DNA of 64,000 nucleotides from Helicobacter pylori (GCF_030062585.1 NZ_CP071935.1:372001-436000), one strand, 5' to 3'; positions 8,913 to 18,953 are shown, counted from the stretch's first letter. Notes: generated by a model from the sequence alone, not told the origin. Numbers and translations: made by a program.

Positions 8913-8941
8913 TACTCAAATTTTATAAAAAGGATTGAGAG

Positions 8942-10219
8942 ATGGCTTACAACCCTAAAATTTTACAAAAGCCTAAAGAGGGCGAAGAAATTACGATTAA
9001 AGACAACAAATTGCATGTGCCAAATTACCCCATTATCCCTTTCATTGAGGGCGATGGCATTGGATCGGATATTACCCCTGCGATGATTAAAGTCGTGGAT
9101 AGTGCGGTTCAAAAAGCGTATAAGGGCGAGAAAAAAATCGCATGGTATGAAGTGTTTGTGGGCGAAAAATGCTATCAACAATTTAAAGATCATAAAGAAT
9201 TAAGCCCTGAAGAGCAATGGCTCTTACCGGACACTATTGAAGCGATCAACCATTATAAAGTCTCTATTAAAGGGCCTTTAACCACGCCGATTGGTGAGGG
9301 GTTTAGATCTTTGAATGTGGCGTTACGCCAAAAAATGGATTTGTATGTGTGCTTGAGACCGGTTCGGTGGTATGGGAGTCCTAGCCCGGTGAAAGAACCA
9401 CAAAAAGTGGATATGGTGATTTTTAGAGAAAATTCTGAAGACATTTATGCGGGCATTGAATGGCAAGAAGGCAGTGCGGAAGCGAAAAAACTCATCCATT
9501 TTTTACAAAATGAATTAAAGGTTAAAAAAATCCGCTTCCCTGAAAGCAGCGGCGTAGGGATAAAACCCATTAGTAAGGAAGGCACAGAGAGGCTAGTGAG
9601 AAAGGCGATTGAATACGCTATTGATAACGACAAGCCAAGCGTAACTTTTGTGCATAAAGGCAATATCATGAAATACACCGAAGGGGCGTTCATGAAATGG
9701 GGCTATGCGCTCGCTCAAAAAGAATTTAACGCTCAAGTCATTGATAAAGGCCCATGGTGTTCTTTGAAAAACCCTAAAACCGGTAAAGAAATCATCATTA
9801 AAGACATGATCGCTGACGCGTTTTTGCAACAAATCTTATTACGCCCTAGCGAATACAGCGTCATTGCGACCATGAATTTGAACGGGGATTATATCTCTGA
9901 TGCGTTAGCGGCGATGGTGGGGGGCATTGGTATCGCTCCTGGGGCTAATCTCAATGACACAGTGGGCATGTTTGAAGCCACCCATGGCACCGCTCCTAAA
10001 TACGCTGGGCTGGATAAAGTCAATCCGGGGTCTATTATTTTGAGCGCGGAAATGATGTTAAGGCATATGGGCTGGGTGGAAGCGGCTGATTTGATCGTCT
10101 CTGCTATGGAAAAAGCGATTAAGAGCAAGAAAGTAACTTATGATTTCGCTCGTTTGATGGATGGGGCTAAAGAAGTCAAATGCTCTGAATTCGCTAGCGT
10201 GATGATTGAAAACATGTGA
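8942..10219 (+). CDS. icd: NADP-dependent isocitrate dehydrogenase
   Basis: It oxidatively decarboxylates isocitrate to 2-oxoglutarate. The protein has 425 residues. Conserved features are [10 protein letters not shown] near residue 32, the substrate loop with [26 protein letters not shown] (phosphorylatable-serine region in enteric enzymes), the [13 protein letters not shown] segment, and the NADP-binding part near HGTAPKYAG. The start is supported by AAAAAGGA nine or so bases upstream. It is divergently transcribed from gltA, placing two TCA enzymes around one control region. Confidence 0.96.
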   Translation: MAYNPKILQKPKEGEEITIKDNKLHVPNYPIIPFIEGDGIGSDITPAMIKVVDSAVQKAYKGEKKIAWYEVFVGEKCYQQFKDHKELSPEEQWLLPDTIEAINHYKVSIKGPLTTPIGEGFRSLNVALRQKMDLYVCLRPVRWYGSPSPVKEPQKVDMVIFRENSEDIYAGIEWQEGSAEAKKLIHFLQNELKVKKIRFPESSGVGIKPISKEGTERLVRKAIEYAIDNDKPSVTFVHKGNIMKYTEGAFMKWGYALAQKEFNAQVIDKGPWCSLKNPKTGKEIIIKDMIADAFLQQILLRPSEYSVIATMNLNGDYISDALAAMVGGIGIAPGANLNDTVGMFEATHGTAPKYAGLDKVNPGSIILSAEMMLRHMGWVEAADLIVSAMEKAIKSKKVTYDFARLMDGAKEVKCSEFASVMIENM

Positions 10220-10220
10220 A

Positions 10221-10239
10221 AGAGCGTTTTTTAAGCTCT
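10221..10239 (+). terminator. Weak hairpin after icd
   Basis: AGAGC (10221-10225) and GCTCT (10235-10239) flank a T-rich loop immediately after the icd stop. The stem is only five pairs and no T run follows. Confidence 0.35.
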
Positions 10240-10279
10240 GGTGTTTGATGCGATTATTAGGCTAATACTATCATAAGGA

Positions 10280-10813
10280 ATGAAATTGATAAAATTTGTG
10301 CGTAATGTGGTTTTATTCATTTTAACAGCGATCTTTTTAGCGCTCATGCTTTTGGTGAGCTATTGCATGCCCCATTATAGCGTGGCTGTCATTAGCGGGG
10401 TGGAAGTCAAAAGAATGAATGAAAATGAAAACACGCCCAACAATAAGGAAGTAAAAACCCTTGCTAGAGATGTCTATTTTGTGCAAACTTACGACCCTAA
10501 AGATCAAAAAAGCGTGACCGTTTATCGTAACGAAGACACGCGCTTTGGCTTCCCTTTTTATTTTAAGTTTAATTCGGCTGATATTTCAGCTCTCGCTCAA
10601 AGTTTAGTCAACCAGCAAGTGGAAGTGCAATACTATGGCTGGCGGATCAATTTGTTTAACATGTTCCCTAATGTGATTTTTCTAAAGCCCTTAAAAGAGA
10701 GTGCTGACATTTCAAAACCCATTTTTAGCTGGATTTTATACGCCTTGCTACTAGTGGGCTTTTTTATCAGCGCGCGTTCTGTTTGCACTTTATTTAAGAG
10801 CAAAGCTCATTAA
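10280..10813 (+). CDS. DUF1523-like membrane protein of unknown function
   Basis: The 177-residue protein has a hydrophobic segment at about residues 8-30, a central extracytoplasmic domain, and a second hydrophobic segment at about 153-172. The centre carries the run DVYFVQTYDP, VYRNEDTRFGFPFYFKF and YGWRI, then FNMFPNV. I recognise these as the DUF1523 pattern (Arg-Asn-Glu-Asp-Thr followed by Pro-Phe-Tyr-Phe-Lys-Phe). The family is found in proteobacterial inner membranes and has no assigned function. The gene follows icd by 60 bases and its end overlaps the convergent bioD by 24 bases. Confidence 0.75.
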   Translation: MKLIKFVRNVVLFILTAIFLALMLLVSYCMPHYSVAVISGVEVKRMNENENTPNNKEVKTLARDVYFVQTYDPKDQKSVTVYRNEDTRFGFPFYFKFNSADISALAQSLVNQQVEVQYYGWRINLFNMFPNVIFLKPLKESADISKPIFSWILYALLLVGFFISARSVCTLFKSKAH

Positions 10814-11446
10814 TTCTTTCAGGCTTTGTTGGAAAATCACAATGGGGTTATTGGAGCGTGTATTAAAAAGCTCAATATAGGGCAAACTGATGCTGTGAAA
10901 AGCGGTGTTGTTTCCTTTTAAATTGATAGCGATTTTATAATCTAGTTGGTGGGATTTCAATAAAAAGTCATTCAGCAAACAATCATTGATTAAGCCCAAA
11001 TTGTCATGGCTAATCAAAAGCGTTTTGGCTTTTAATTTCAGGGCAAAATTTAGCATGTTTTCTTCTAAAGTGATAGGCACGCATAGCCCCCCAGCCCCTT
11101 CAACGATGACTAAATCATAAGTTTTGGTGAAATTTTGGAGGCGTTGGGTCAAATTGTCCGTGTCAATGGGGGCGTTTGGATCTTCTTCTTGTTGGGCGAT
11201 GAGGGGGGCTGAAGCTTTATGATAACGATAGAATGAGATGTCTTTTAAGGTTAAAGAGCGATCCAAAAGGCGGTTATCTTGCAAGAACAAATGCGCGTCG
11301 CTAAAGTGGTTGGTTGCATCATTAACGCCTGTTTCAATGGGTTTTAACAAGATCGTTTTAACGCCACAAGCGTTGCAATATTGGGCTAATAGCCTAGCGC
11401 ATGTGGTTTTTCCGGCATTGGTGTTAGTCGCGCTGATAAAGAGCAT
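10790..11446 (-). CDS. bioD: Dethiobiotin synthetase
   Basis: BioD makes the ureido ring of dethiobiotin from DAPA, CO2 and ATP. The 218-residue protein starts with the modified P-loop NTNAGKTTCARLLAQ. It contains the substrate-binding LKPIETGV and the ATP/Mg segment VEGAGGLCVPI, in the right order and spacing. It lies three bases downstream of the 580-residue orphan on the same strand, so it may now depend on the orphan's promoter. Its 3' end overlaps the convergent DUF1523 gene. Confidence 0.93.
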   Translation of the reverse strand: MLFISATNTNAGKTTCARLLAQYCNACGVKTILLKPIETGVNDATNHFSDAHLFLQDNRLLDRSLTLKDISFYRYHKASAPLIAQQEEDPNAPIDTDNLTQRLQNFTKTYDLVIVEGAGGLCVPITLEENMLNFALKLKAKTLLISHDNLGLINDCLLNDFLLKSHQLDYKIAINLKGNNTAFHSISLPYIELFNTRSNNPIVIFQQSLKELMSFALK

Positions 11447-11449
11447 GGT

Positions 11450-13192
11450 TTAACTTTTAAACTGATAAGCGCCCTCAAAGATTTGAGAAGTCAATACATT
11501 TTTGATTTGTGGTAACTTCACATTCTTTAGCGCTTCTCTTGGGACTTCAACCACTAATTCCTCAAACGCTTGGTCATTTAAAGGGTTATCAATATCAAAA
11601 ACGAAACTTAAGATATTGTGGAGCGAGTTATAGGTAACCTTGTCAATTAACGCATAAGTTAGTCTAATTCCCTCTGCTTGCTCTATGGCTGTTACGATGC
11701 TTTTAGATAGTCTAGGGCTGATGTTACCAAGTTGTGTCGCTAAATCTGAAATAAAGCAATACCCTGCATCGGTGTCTATGGTGTTAGCAAGCACTTTAGC
11801 AATCAATGTCCTACTCACTTTTTTACCTTGTCGCATAGCGTTGGCAACCTTGCGGATTTTAATATTGTGGTTATAGCTCTGTCTAAAGCTTTTGCTTGTG
11901 AGACATTTTAGTTTTTCTCTGTCAAAAATACCTTTTCGTTCCCAATCCTCTATCTCATCAATAGAGAATGATTGTTGATACCCATTAGCCCTAGAACTAT
12001 TCTGTCTTGCTATAATACTAGATTTAACAAAGTCCATAACTCCTAACCCCTCTGTATCTCTAGGTAGTCTTATCGCTTTTATTTGTGTCTTAACGATGTT
12101 TTTAAAATACACACCATAATTGTCTTTGTCTTCTTTTTTAAAGAAAGTATAGACTTTGTCTTGTAATCTTGTGAGAGATTGTGGCAATTCATTAGGAGCA
12201 GAGAATGTGATGCCTGTAAAAGTCCAATCCACTTTACCAAAATCCTTTTCTGTCGCTAATACTAAATCTACTTTTCCAGTCTCGGCGTTGTCGCAATAAC
12301 AAATCGCCTCTTGATTGAAATACTTCGCCAAATCTAATAATTGGTCTTTCAAGTCAAATGAGTTACTAGGTTCGTTTTGAAACACAAAGAAACTAACTTC
12401 TTTGCTTGGTAATAATGGGTCATCTAACCTATCTTTCCAATAACCTGTTACTTGTAGATAACCTAAAAAGTGTCTCTTTTGGTCTAATAGAGATTTTAGC
12501 TCTTGTGTCCTTTTAATATTGTCTTTTTGAGTGAAGCGGTATTTTTTGACAAATTTATCGCTAGACATAAAGTCTCTCATTGTCGCATTGCTGTTTATGA
12601 ACTTATCAACATAGTCTTTACCTAACTTCCTACTCAATGTCTCATAAATTCCTTTAACTAAAATCTTATATTGGGGGATAACTTTACCTGTCGGTTTAAA
12701 GAACTCCTTAACTTTAATAGATTTTGTGGGGTCAATGTCATCAGTTGCCTCTCTAAATTTAGTCTTATTCTCTTTCATTTGAGCTAAATAAAGCTTTGAT
12801 ATTTTGTCTTTTTCATTAGGTCTTAATCCACTACTATAAGCTTTTTTTAACAAGGCTTGTTGGTCATTAGTGAATGTAGCTTCAAAATAAGGTTTAAAAA
12901 CTCTAAACGCCGAGATAGTCCCAAAAGGTAGTCCGCTTTTGATTTTATTGACAATACCTCCAAGTCTAGTAGCTTTAATAGTCGTGTTTTGTTCGCTTTT
13001 AAGTCGTGAGAGTTCCTCACCAAACGCATCTAATGTCGCTCTTAAAGATAAGCCCCCTTTTATCCTCACTCTAGGTTTATTTTGTCTAGCTAGTTTCTTG
13101 TCCGCTAACGCCTTATCAATAGATGCTGTCAAAGAAGTGTTTCTATCATGTGGTTCATCAACCAATTCTAAAAAATCGTAATTCAATAACAT
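11450..13192 (-). CDS. Orphan 580-residue protein, possibly of phage or other mobile origin
   Basis: I do not recognise a named family. The protein is hydrophilic, with no signal peptide or membrane segment. Residues 1-60 are charged, and a helical region follows. A middle block (about 215-310) reads NIKRTQELKSLLD, then LGYLQVTGYWKD, VSFFVFQN and LAKYFNQEAICYC. That pattern resembles small proteins of tailed phages in which an N-R-x-L-x-x-x-L stretch is followed by 'SFFV' and 'LAKKYNQ'. The start is supported by AAAAGGA six bases before the ATG. The gene uses words such as GTCTT and CTAA more, and AAAGCG less, than its neighbours, suggesting transfer. It is inserted between bioD and the usp/clp operon. 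Confidence 0.6.
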   Translation of the reverse strand: MLLNYDFLELVDEPHDRNTSLTASIDKALADKKLARQNKPRVRIKGGLSLRATLDAFGEELSRLKSEQNTTIKATRLGGIVNKIKSGLPFGTISAFRVFKPYFEATFTNDQQALLKKAYSSGLRPNEKDKISKLYLAQMKENKTKFREATDDIDPTKSIKVKEFFKPTGKVIPQYKILVKGIYETLSRKLGKDYVDKFINSNATMRDFMSSDKFVKKYRFTQKDNIKRTQELKSLLDQKRHFLGYLQVTGYWKDRLDDPLLPSKEVSFFVFQNEPSNSFDLKDQLLDLAKYFNQEAICYCDNAETGKVDLVLATEKDFGKVDWTFTGITFSAPNELPQSLTRLQDKVYTFFKKEDKDNYGVYFKNIVKTQIKAIRLPRDTEGLGVMDFVKSSIIARQNSSRANGYQQSFSIDEIEDWERKGIFDREKLKCLTSKSFRQSYNHNIKIRKVANAMRQGKKVSRTLIAKVLANTIDTDAGYCFISDLATQLGNISPRLSKSIVTAIEQAEGIRLTYALIDKVTYNSLHNILSFVFDIDNPLNDQAFEELVVEVPREALKNVKLPQIKNVLTSQIFEGAYQFKS

Positions 13193-13266
13193 TTTGTGTC
13201 CTTTTTCTAAGCGAGATTGTAACGCTTTATCTTTGAGCTTTCAGCGGGTCATTAGGGTTTATTTGG

Positions 13267-13272
13267 TATAAT
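13267..13272 (+). promoter_or_regulatory. -10 box of the usp-clpS-clpA operon
   Basis: TATAAT at 13267-13272 gives a start near 13279, 22 bases before the ATG at 13301. It is the last clear promoter before a run of overlapping genes reaching into the comB cluster. Confidence 0.7.
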
Positions 13273-13300
13273 ACCAAAACTTCATTTAAGGTTGGTTCTT

Positions 13301-13714
13301 ATGAATATTTTATTTGGGATTAGCGACACGCAAGAATGTTATAACGCTATTAAATTCGCTGTCAAATTAGCCCATTCGCTTAAAGAGGTCCGTTTCACCT
13401 TGTTGCATGTGAGCATGGAAGTGTTTATTTATAGCGAAAGCGGGATGATGGATTATGGCCAGACAGAAGCTTTAGAGGAAGAAAAAGCTAAGGCTTTGTT
13501 AAAGCAATTTGAAGACGCTTTCAAAAAAGAAAATATAGAGTGTGAGAGCGTTCTAAAAAGCGGTGATTTGATTGATGTGGTTTTAGAAATGGCTAAGGAT
13601 TATGATTTGTTATTGATTGGGGCGAGCGAGTCTAATTTGTTGTATCGTTTGTTCATTTCGCACCAAAATAGCCTTGTTGAACAATCCAGTATCCCTGTTG
13701 TGATCGCCAAGTAG
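13301..13714 (+). CDS. Universal stress protein (UspA-like) domain protein
   Basis: The 137-residue protein opens MNILFGISDTQ and continues AIKFAVKLAHSLKEVRFTLLHVS. It ends with DLLLIGASESNLLYRL and VEQSSIPVVIAK, the standard start, middle and ATP-loop/last-strand pattern of a single Usp fold. The G-x2-G-x9-G(S/T) nucleotide loop is degenerate (IGASESN), so ATP binding is uncertain. I chose the ATG at 13301 over a TTG nine bases upstream because AAGG at 13288-13291 is correctly spaced only for the ATG. It heads the operon with clpS and clpA. Confidence 0.75.
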   Translation: MNILFGISDTQECYNAIKFAVKLAHSLKEVRFTLLHVSMEVFIYSESGMMDYGQTEALEEEKAKALLKQFEDAFKKENIECESVLKSGDLIDVVLEMAKDYDLLLIGASESNLLYRLFISHQNSLVEQSSIPVVIAK

Positions 13715-13728
13715 CATGGATAAGCGGC

Positions 13729-14004
13729 ATGAAAATGTATAACATACCCACCCCCACCATGTCGCAAGTGATCATGCTTAATGACTCCATTACGACAGCG
13801 GAATTTATGGTTTCTGCTTTAAGGGATTTTTTTGACAAGCCTTTAGAAGAAGCTCAAAAACTCATGCTAAGCATCCATCGTGATGGCGATGGGGTTTGTG
13901 GCGTTTATCCTTATGAAATCGCCATATATAAGGCGGTATGCGTGAGGGACAAAGCCAGAGCGTTAAAATTCCCTTTAAGATTAATGGTGCAAGAGGTAAA
14001 ATAA
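13729..14004 (+). CDS. clpS: ATP-dependent Clp protease adaptor ClpS
   Basis: ClpS binds N-degron substrates and delivers them to ClpAP. The 91-residue protein has a short N-terminal tail, then the ClpS core: VIMLNDSITTAEFMVSAL (family: L-x-NDDYTPMEFV), a helix with EEAQKLMLSIHRDGDGVCGVYPYEIA, and a C-terminal AVCVRDKARAL. The first substrate-contact position reads SITT rather than DYTP. It sits between usp and clpA; the TAATG overlap with clpA shows translational coupling to its partner. Confidence 0.93.
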   Translation: MKMYNIPTPTMSQVIMLNDSITTAEFMVSALRDFFDKPLEEAQKLMLSIHRDGDGVCGVYPYEIAIYKAVCVRDKARALKFPLRLMVQEVK

Positions 14005-16232
14005 TGGACAAATTCAATAAAGATTTGAATGAAGTTTTATCTCATGCTTTAGATTTAGCCCTAGATTTTAACCATGTCCTTTGCACCACAGAGCATGTGC
14101 TGTTAGCCATTTTAGAGCATGGGATTGGAATAAGGATTTTTAATACTTTAGAAGAAGATAACTACCATAAAATGGAGCAAATCCTTAAAGATTACTTGCA
14201 ACAATACATTCCTTTAAAAAACGATCCAGCCAAAATACCAGACAGGAGTCCCGTATTAGCAAGAGTGTTTAAAAAAATGTATGCGAGTTACTTGGATAGC
14301 GTTGGCGTGGAAGAATTGCTTATTTTCATTTTAGAATACGATGATTGTTACGCTTCAAAACTCCTGGATAGTTTTGGCATCACTCGTTCGTATTTCAAGT
14401 CCGCTTTATTGGATTTTGATAACCCTAATGATATTAATGGTAATGACATTAATAATGAAGAAGCGCCCAAAAGCACTCCCCTAAAAAAATACGCTAAAAA
14501 TTTGAGCGCTTTAGCCCAAGACAACGCTTTAGATCCAGTCATTGGCAGAGAAGAAGAGATTTTAAGAGTGATAGAAATTTTAGGGCGCAGGAAAAAGAAT
14601 AACCCGCTTTTAATTGGCGAAGCGGGCGTAGGAAAAACCTCCATCGCTGAAGCTTTGGCTTTAAAAATCGCTCAAAAAGAAGTGCCGGAGTTTTTGCAAG
14701 AATATGAAGTTTATTCTTTGGATTTGGCTTTAATGGTGGCTGGGGCAAAATACAGAGGGGATTTTGAAAAACGCTTGAAAAAAACGCTTAAAGAGATCCA
14801 ACAAAACGGCCGTATCATTTTATTCATTGATGAAATCCACACCCTTTTAGGCGCAGGGAGCAGTAACGCTGGGAGCTTGGATGCGGCGAATATATTAAAG
14901 CCGGTTTTAACGGATGGGGGTTTGAAATGTTTAGGAGCGACCACTTTTGAAGAATACCGCAGCGTGTTTGAAAAAGACAAGGCTTTTAATAGGCGTTTTT
15001 CAGTCATAAAAGTTGAAGAGCCTTCCAAAGAAGCGTGTTACTTGATTTTAAAAAAGATCGCTCCCCTTTATGAAGAACACCACCAGGTGCGTTATGATGA
15101 GAGCGTGTTTAAGGCATGCGTGGATTTAACGAGTGATTACATGCATGATAAATTCTTGCCGGATAAAGCGATTGAATTATTAGATGAGGTGGGATCGAGG
15201 AAAAAAATCAACCCTAAAAAGGGCAAAAAAATCGGCGTTGATGACGTGAAAGAAACGCTCGCTCTCAAGCTTAAAATCCCTAAAATGCGTTTGAGCAGCG
15301 ATAAAAAAGCCCTTTTAAGGAACTTGGAAAAATCGCTTAAAAATAAGATTTTTGCCCAAACCGAAGCGATCAGTCTCGTCAGCAATGCGATTAAAATCCA
15401 GCATTGCGGGCTTTCTTCTAAAAATAAGCCTGTGGGGAGCTTTTTATTCGTGGGACCTAGTGGGGTGGGGAAAACAGAATTGGCTAAAGAATTGGCCTTG
15501 AATTTGAATTTGCATTTTGAACGCTTTGACATGAGCGAATACAAAGAAGCCCATAGCGTGGCAAAGCTCATCGGGAGTCCTAGCGGTTATGTGGGGTTTG
15601 AGCAAGGGGGGCTGTTGGTGAATGCGATTAAAAAACACCCGCATTGTTTGTTGCTTTTAGATGAAATAGAAAAAGCCCATTCTAATGTGTATGATTTGTT
15701 GTTGCAAGTGATGGATAACGCCACTTTGAGCGATAATTTAGGCAATCAGGCGAGTTTTAAGCATGTGATTTTGATTATGACTTCAAATGTGGGGAGTAAG
15801 GATAAGGACACGCTAGGGTTTTTTAGTGCTAAAAACACCAAGTATGATAGAGCCGTTAAAGAGCTTTTGACCCCTGAATTACGATCTAGGATTGATGCGA
15901 TCGTGCCGTTTAACGCGCTCAGTTTGGAGGATTTTGAACGCATTGTTTCTGTGGAATTAGACAAATTAAAAGCCCTAGCGCTAGAGCAAGACATAGCCTT
16001 AAAATTCCATAAAGAAGTTGTGAAATTCATCGCGCAAAAAAGCTACCAAACGACTTTAGGAGCGAGAGAAATTAAAAAAATCATTCATAATGAAATCAAA
16101 ACCCAATTAAGCGATATACTGCTCTTACAATCGTTTAAAAAACCTTGTAAGATCGCTTGCTTGCTAGAAAAAAACCAATTGGTTCTAAAAGAAATCAAGC
16201 GCGCGCAAAAGGTGAAAGAAAATGACTTTTGA
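14004..16232 (+). CDS. clpA: ATP-dependent Clp protease ATPase subunit ClpA
   Basis: A AAA+ unfoldase that feeds ClpP. The 742-residue protein has the N-terminal Clp domain (residues 1-140, with [19 protein letters not shown]), the first AAA+ module with P-loop GEAGVGKTS near 206 and Walker [14 protein letters not shown], and a second module with GPSGVGKTE near 484 and [11 protein letters not shown]. It lacks the long middle domain of ClpB. I place the start at the ATG that overlaps the clpS stop (TAATG at 14002-14006) because homology begins there, although the frame is open upstream. The end overlaps panD by 11 bases. Confidence 0.94.
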   Translation: MDKFNKDLNEVLSHALDLALDFNHVLCTTEHVLLAILEHGIGIRIFNTLEEDNYHKMEQILKDYLQQYIPLKNDPAKIPDRSPVLARVFKKMYASYLDSVGVEELLIFILEYDDCYASKLLDSFGITRSYFKSALLDFDNPNDINGNDINNEEAPKSTPLKKYAKNLSALAQDNALDPVIGREEEILRVIEILGRRKKNNPLLIGEAGVGKTSIAEALALKIAQKEVPEFLQEYEVYSLDLALMVAGAKYRGDFEKRLKKTLKEIQQNGRIILFIDEIHTLLGAGSSNAGSLDAANILKPVLTDGGLKCLGATTFEEYRSVFEKDKAFNRRFSVIKVEEPSKEACYLILKKIAPLYEEHHQVRYDESVFKACVDLTSDYMHDKFLPDKAIELLDEVGSRKKINPKKGKKIGVDDVKETLALKLKIPKMRLSSDKKALLRNLEKSLKNKIFAQTEAISLVSNAIKIQHCGLSSKNKPVGSFLFVGPSGVGKTELAKELALNLNLHFERFDMSEYKEAHSVAKLIGSPSGYVGFEQGGLLVNAIKKHPHCLLLLDEIEKAHSNVYDLLLQVMDNATLSDNLGNQASFKHVILIMTSNVGSKDKDTLGFFSAKNTKYDRAVKELLTPELRSRIDAIVPFNALSLEDFERIVSVELDKLKALALEQDIALKFHKEVVKFIAQKSYQTTLGAREIKKIIHNEIKTQLSDILLLQSFKKPCKIACLLEKNQLVLKEIKRAQKVKENDF

Positions 16233-16572
16233 AATGCTTTATAGTAAAATCCATAGGGCGACTATCACAGACGCTAATCTCAATTATGCAGGCTCGATCA
16301 CCATAGATGAGGATTTAGCCAAGCTCGCTAAGCTCAGAGAGGGCATGAAAGTAGAAATCGTGGATGTCAATAACGGCGAACGCTTCAGCACCTATGTGAT
16401 TTTAGGGAAAAAAAAGGGCGAAATTTGCGTCAATGGTGCAGCAGCCAGAAAGGTGGCCATAGGCGATGTGGTGATCATTTTAGCTTATGCGAGCATGAAT
16501 GAAGATGAAATCAATACGCACAAGCCAAACATCGTGCTAGTGGATGAAAAAAACGAAATTTTAGAAAAATAA
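16222..16572 (+). CDS. panD: Aspartate 1-decarboxylase (pyruvoyl enzyme)
   Basis: PanD makes beta-alanine for pantothenate and coenzyme A. The 116-residue proenzyme has the self-cleavage pair Gly24-Ser25 (NYAGSITID), which yields the pyruvoyl group. It also has Lys9 and the conserved [10 protein letters not shown] and [19 protein letters not shown] segments. Length matches the family. It starts inside clpA, overlapping by 11 bases, an unusual operon partner. Confidence 0.95.
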   Translation: MTFEMLYSKIHRATITDANLNYAGSITIDEDLAKLAKLREGMKVEIVDVNNGERFSTYVILGKKKGEICVNGAAARKVAIGDVVIILAYASMNEDEINTHKPNIVLVDEKNEILEK

Positions 16573-16583
16573 GAGGTTTAGAG

Positions 16584-16886
16584 ATGGACTTTAGTCAATT
16601 GGGCGGGTTAAGCGGGTTGTTAGACGGCATGAAAAAAGAGTTTTCCCAACTAGAAGAAAAGAATAAAGACACGATCCACACCTCCAAAAGCGGTGGGGGA
16701 ATGGTGAGCGTGAGTTTTAATGGGTTGGGGGAATTAGTGGATTTGCAAATTGATGACAGCCTGTTGGAAGATAAAGAAGCGATGCAAATCTATTTGATGA
16801 GCGCTTTGAATGACGGGTATAAAGCCGTAGAAGAAAACCGAAAGAATTTAGCCTTTAACATGCTGGGGAATTTTGCCAAGTTGTGA
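16584..16886 (+). CDS. Nucleoid-associated protein, YbaB/EbfC family
   Basis: A 100-residue DNA-binding protein of the YbaB/EbfC family. The N-terminal amphipathic helix has the family's M-K-x-x-Q-like pattern (GMKKEFSQLEEK). Then comes SGGGMVSVSFNGLGELVDLQID, the conserved beta-hairpin, and a C-terminal helix ALNDGYKAVEENRKNLA. In most bacteria it sits with dnaX-recR; here it is within a metabolic/protease/competence operon. AGAGG before the ATG is the ribosome site. Its stop overlaps the next ATG by one base. Confidence 0.88.
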   Translation: MDFSQLGGLSGLLDGMKKEFSQLEEKNKDTIHTSKSGGGMVSVSFNGLGELVDLQIDDSLLEDKEAMQIYLMSALNDGYKAVEENRKNLAFNMLGNFAKL

Positions 16887-17890
16887 TGCTTTATAAAGCC
16901 CTTATCGTTTTTATCGCTCTGTTGGGTTTTTTGAATGGTTTAGGGGCTTATGATTTCAAGCATTGTCAGGTTTTTTTTAAAAAAGCGAGCCTTAAAAATG
17001 GGGGCGTGGCTTTAAAGGAATTGCCTAAAGGCGTGTATTTGTATTATTCCAAAACCTACCCTAAACACGCCAAAGTCATCAAATCCGATCCTTTTGTAGG
17101 GCTGTATTTGTTGCAAGGCGTGCCAAGCGAGTATGTTTATACCTTAAGGGATTTAGACAAAGACGCCCTGATAAGACCAATGGCTAGTATAGGGGAGAAT
17201 CAAGCCCTAGAAGCGCGGTTGCTTTTCAAGCAAAAAGGCTATGACCGCTACGCTCAAATTTCGCAAAAGACTCAAAAAAATGGCGTTATCAGCAATATTT
17301 GCTATCAAATGCTAGGGCTAGGGGTAGGGGGGAATGGTTTTATAGAAACGAAATTCATCAAACGCTTTTTAAACCAAAAAGAGCCTTATTATGGGGATAT
17401 TGGGGTGCGTTTAGAAGAACATCATAAGCGTTTAGTGGTAGCGCAATTTGATCCCTTTTTCCCTAAAAACCCTTTTTTAAAAAACGATGAAATCCTAGCG
17501 ATCAATGATTACAAGATCTATTCGTTAGCGGAGTTTGAATGGGTGGTGAGCAATCTTAAATACCAAAGCCTTGCCAAAGTGAGAATCAAACGAAACCATA
17601 AAATCAAAGAAGTAATGCTCAAAGTCAATAAGCGTTATGGGGGGTTTTTACTCAAAGACACTTTTTTAGAGCGCTATGGCATCGCTTTAGATAGGCGTTT
17701 TATCATCACTAAAATAGGCACTCATTTGCCCAAAGGCCTAGATTTTTTAAAGCTTGGGGATAGGATTTTATGGGTGAATCATAAAAGCGTTTCGTTCAAC
17801 CCGAAGGCTTTAAGAGAAGCGTTAAGCGCACCTAAAATTGAATTATTAGTTTGGCGTAAAGGCTTTGAATTTTACATTAAAGTCCGTTGA
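16886..17890 (+). CDS. PDZ-domain protein, probably secreted or membrane-anchored
   Basis: The 334-residue protein begins with a hydrophobic signal-like segment (ALIVFIALLGFLNGLGA). Two stretches resemble PDZ folds. One, at about 170-245, reads GDIGVRLEEHHKRLVVAQFDP, then NDEILAINDYKI. The second, near the C-terminus, reads ITKIGTHLPKGLDFLKLGDRILWVNHKSVSF. No protease domain is present, so it is more likely an adaptor or scaffold. Start codons GTG 16883 and ATG 16886 are adjacent; I use the ATG that overlaps the ybaB stop. It lies just before comB6, but a link with DNA uptake is only inferred from position. Confidence 0.65.
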   Translation: MLYKALIVFIALLGFLNGLGAYDFKHCQVFFKKASLKNGGVALKELPKGVYLYYSKTYPKHAKVIKSDPFVGLYLLQGVPSEYVYTLRDLDKDALIRPMASIGENQALEARLLFKQKGYDRYAQISQKTQKNGVISNICYQMLGLGVGGNGFIETKFIKRFLNQKEPYYGDIGVRLEEHHKRLVVAQFDPFFPKNPFLKNDEILAINDYKIYSLAEFEWVVSNLKYQSLAKVRIKRNHKIKEVMLKVNKRYGGFLLKDTFLERYGIALDRRFIITKIGTHLPKGLDFLKLGDRILWVNHKSVSFNPKALREALSAPKIELLVWRKGFEFYIKVR

Positions 17891-17897
17891 AGTATTG

Positions 17898-18953
17898 ATG
17901 AAAAATGACGCTTATGAGATTATTCTTTCTTGGTTTATCACGCCTCTCACGGCGATTTTAGGGCGTTTCGCTGAATTTTTCCTCTACACTTTGCATGCGC
18001 AATTGGTGTTTAATAGCGTGGTCGCTTTGGCGTTCATGCTCTTTGCTTATAGGAGCTTGAAAGAACAGAATTTTTTCAGCACTAGCACGCTTTTAGAGAC
18101 GTTATTATTTGTGGGGTTTTTTGCGCTGTTTAACTACGCTTTAAAAAACCCTTCGCGCTTTTATGAATTGTTTCAAAACGCTATTTTTATTGTGCCTAAC
18201 ATGATCACTCAAAGCCTCTCTCAAAGCTTGAGTAACTTTTCTAACCACGCGCTTTCTTTAGATTTTATCTTCAATCATGGTTTTTATGCCCTTAGTTTCA
18301 TCAGCGATTTGAGCCATAATGAAATGTCTGTGTGGCTTTTTTTAAGCATTTTGCAAGCGCTTTTTTTGAGCGTGCTGTTTGCGATCATCATTTTAGTGTA
18401 TTTAGAAGTGCATGTGTGGTGCTCTTTAGGGGCGCTGTTTTTAGCGTTTGGGTTTTTTAAAACCTGGAGGAGCGTTGTAATTATATGCCTAAAAAAATGC
18501 TTCGCTCTTGGGTTTTACAAGCCTTTTTTGTTGTTGGTGGGGTTTTTGAATGTGTCGGTTACTAAGGCGTTAATAGACGCTCATATGCAAGAAAAACAAG
18601 ACTTAAGCCTTTTATTGGTGGTAGCGTTATTTTTGTGTTGCGTTTTTATCATAGGCGTGCCTTTTTTCATCAACGCTTTGTTTAGGGTGCAAAACAGCCT
18701 TAAAGAAACTTACAAACTCGCCACCAATTTGAGCACTAACCTCACTCAAAGCGCTTTGCAATCTTTACAATATACCACAACCTCGCCCGCTCCTTCTCAT
18801 ATTTCCTCTTCTGCAAGTCAAAGCGTTTCTAAAGAAAAAGAAACGCATTCCCCCACTTTTAAGGTAGAAACCACTCAATTAGATGTAAAAATCCCAAATT
18901 TCAAGCAAAAAAAGGTTAAAAAGGATACAATAAATACAAAAAATGAAATTTAA
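17898..18953 (+). CDS. comB6: ComB6, VirB6-like polytopic protein of the DNA-uptake type IV system
   Basis: The 351-residue protein has at least five long hydrophobic segments (starting WFITPLTAILGRFAEFFLYTL) and a Ser/Thr-rich cytoplasmic or periplasmic tail (TTSPAPSHISSSASQ). This fits the inner-membrane VirB6 component of the ComB competence apparatus. The identity rests largely on being first in the comB6-B7-B8-B9-B10 run. The ATG at 17898 is preferred to an upstream TTG inside the PDZ gene because the protein then starts at the first hydrophobic region. Confidence 0.82.
   Translation: MKNDAYEIILSWFITPLTAILGRFAEFFLYTLHAQLVFNSVVALAFMLFAYRSLKEQNFFSTSTLLETLLFVGFFALFNYALKNPSRFYELFQNAIFIVPNMITQSLSQSLSNFSNHALSLDFIFNHGFYALSFISDLSHNEMSVWLFLSILQALFLSVLFAIIILVYLEVHVWCSLGALFLAFGFFKTWRSVVIICLKKCFALGFYKPFLLLVGFLNVSVTKALIDAHMQEKQDLSLLLVVALFLCCVFIIGVPFFINALFRVQNSLKETYKLATNLSTNLTQSALQSLQYTTTSPAPSHISSSASQSVSKEKETHSPTFKVETTQLDVKIPNFKQKKVKKDTINTKNEI

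Noticed and set aside
13938-14003. N-terminal extension of ClpA
   Set aside because: The upstream codons overlap clpS in another frame, lack a ribosome site and lie outside the Clp N-domain; the ATG at 14004 fits.
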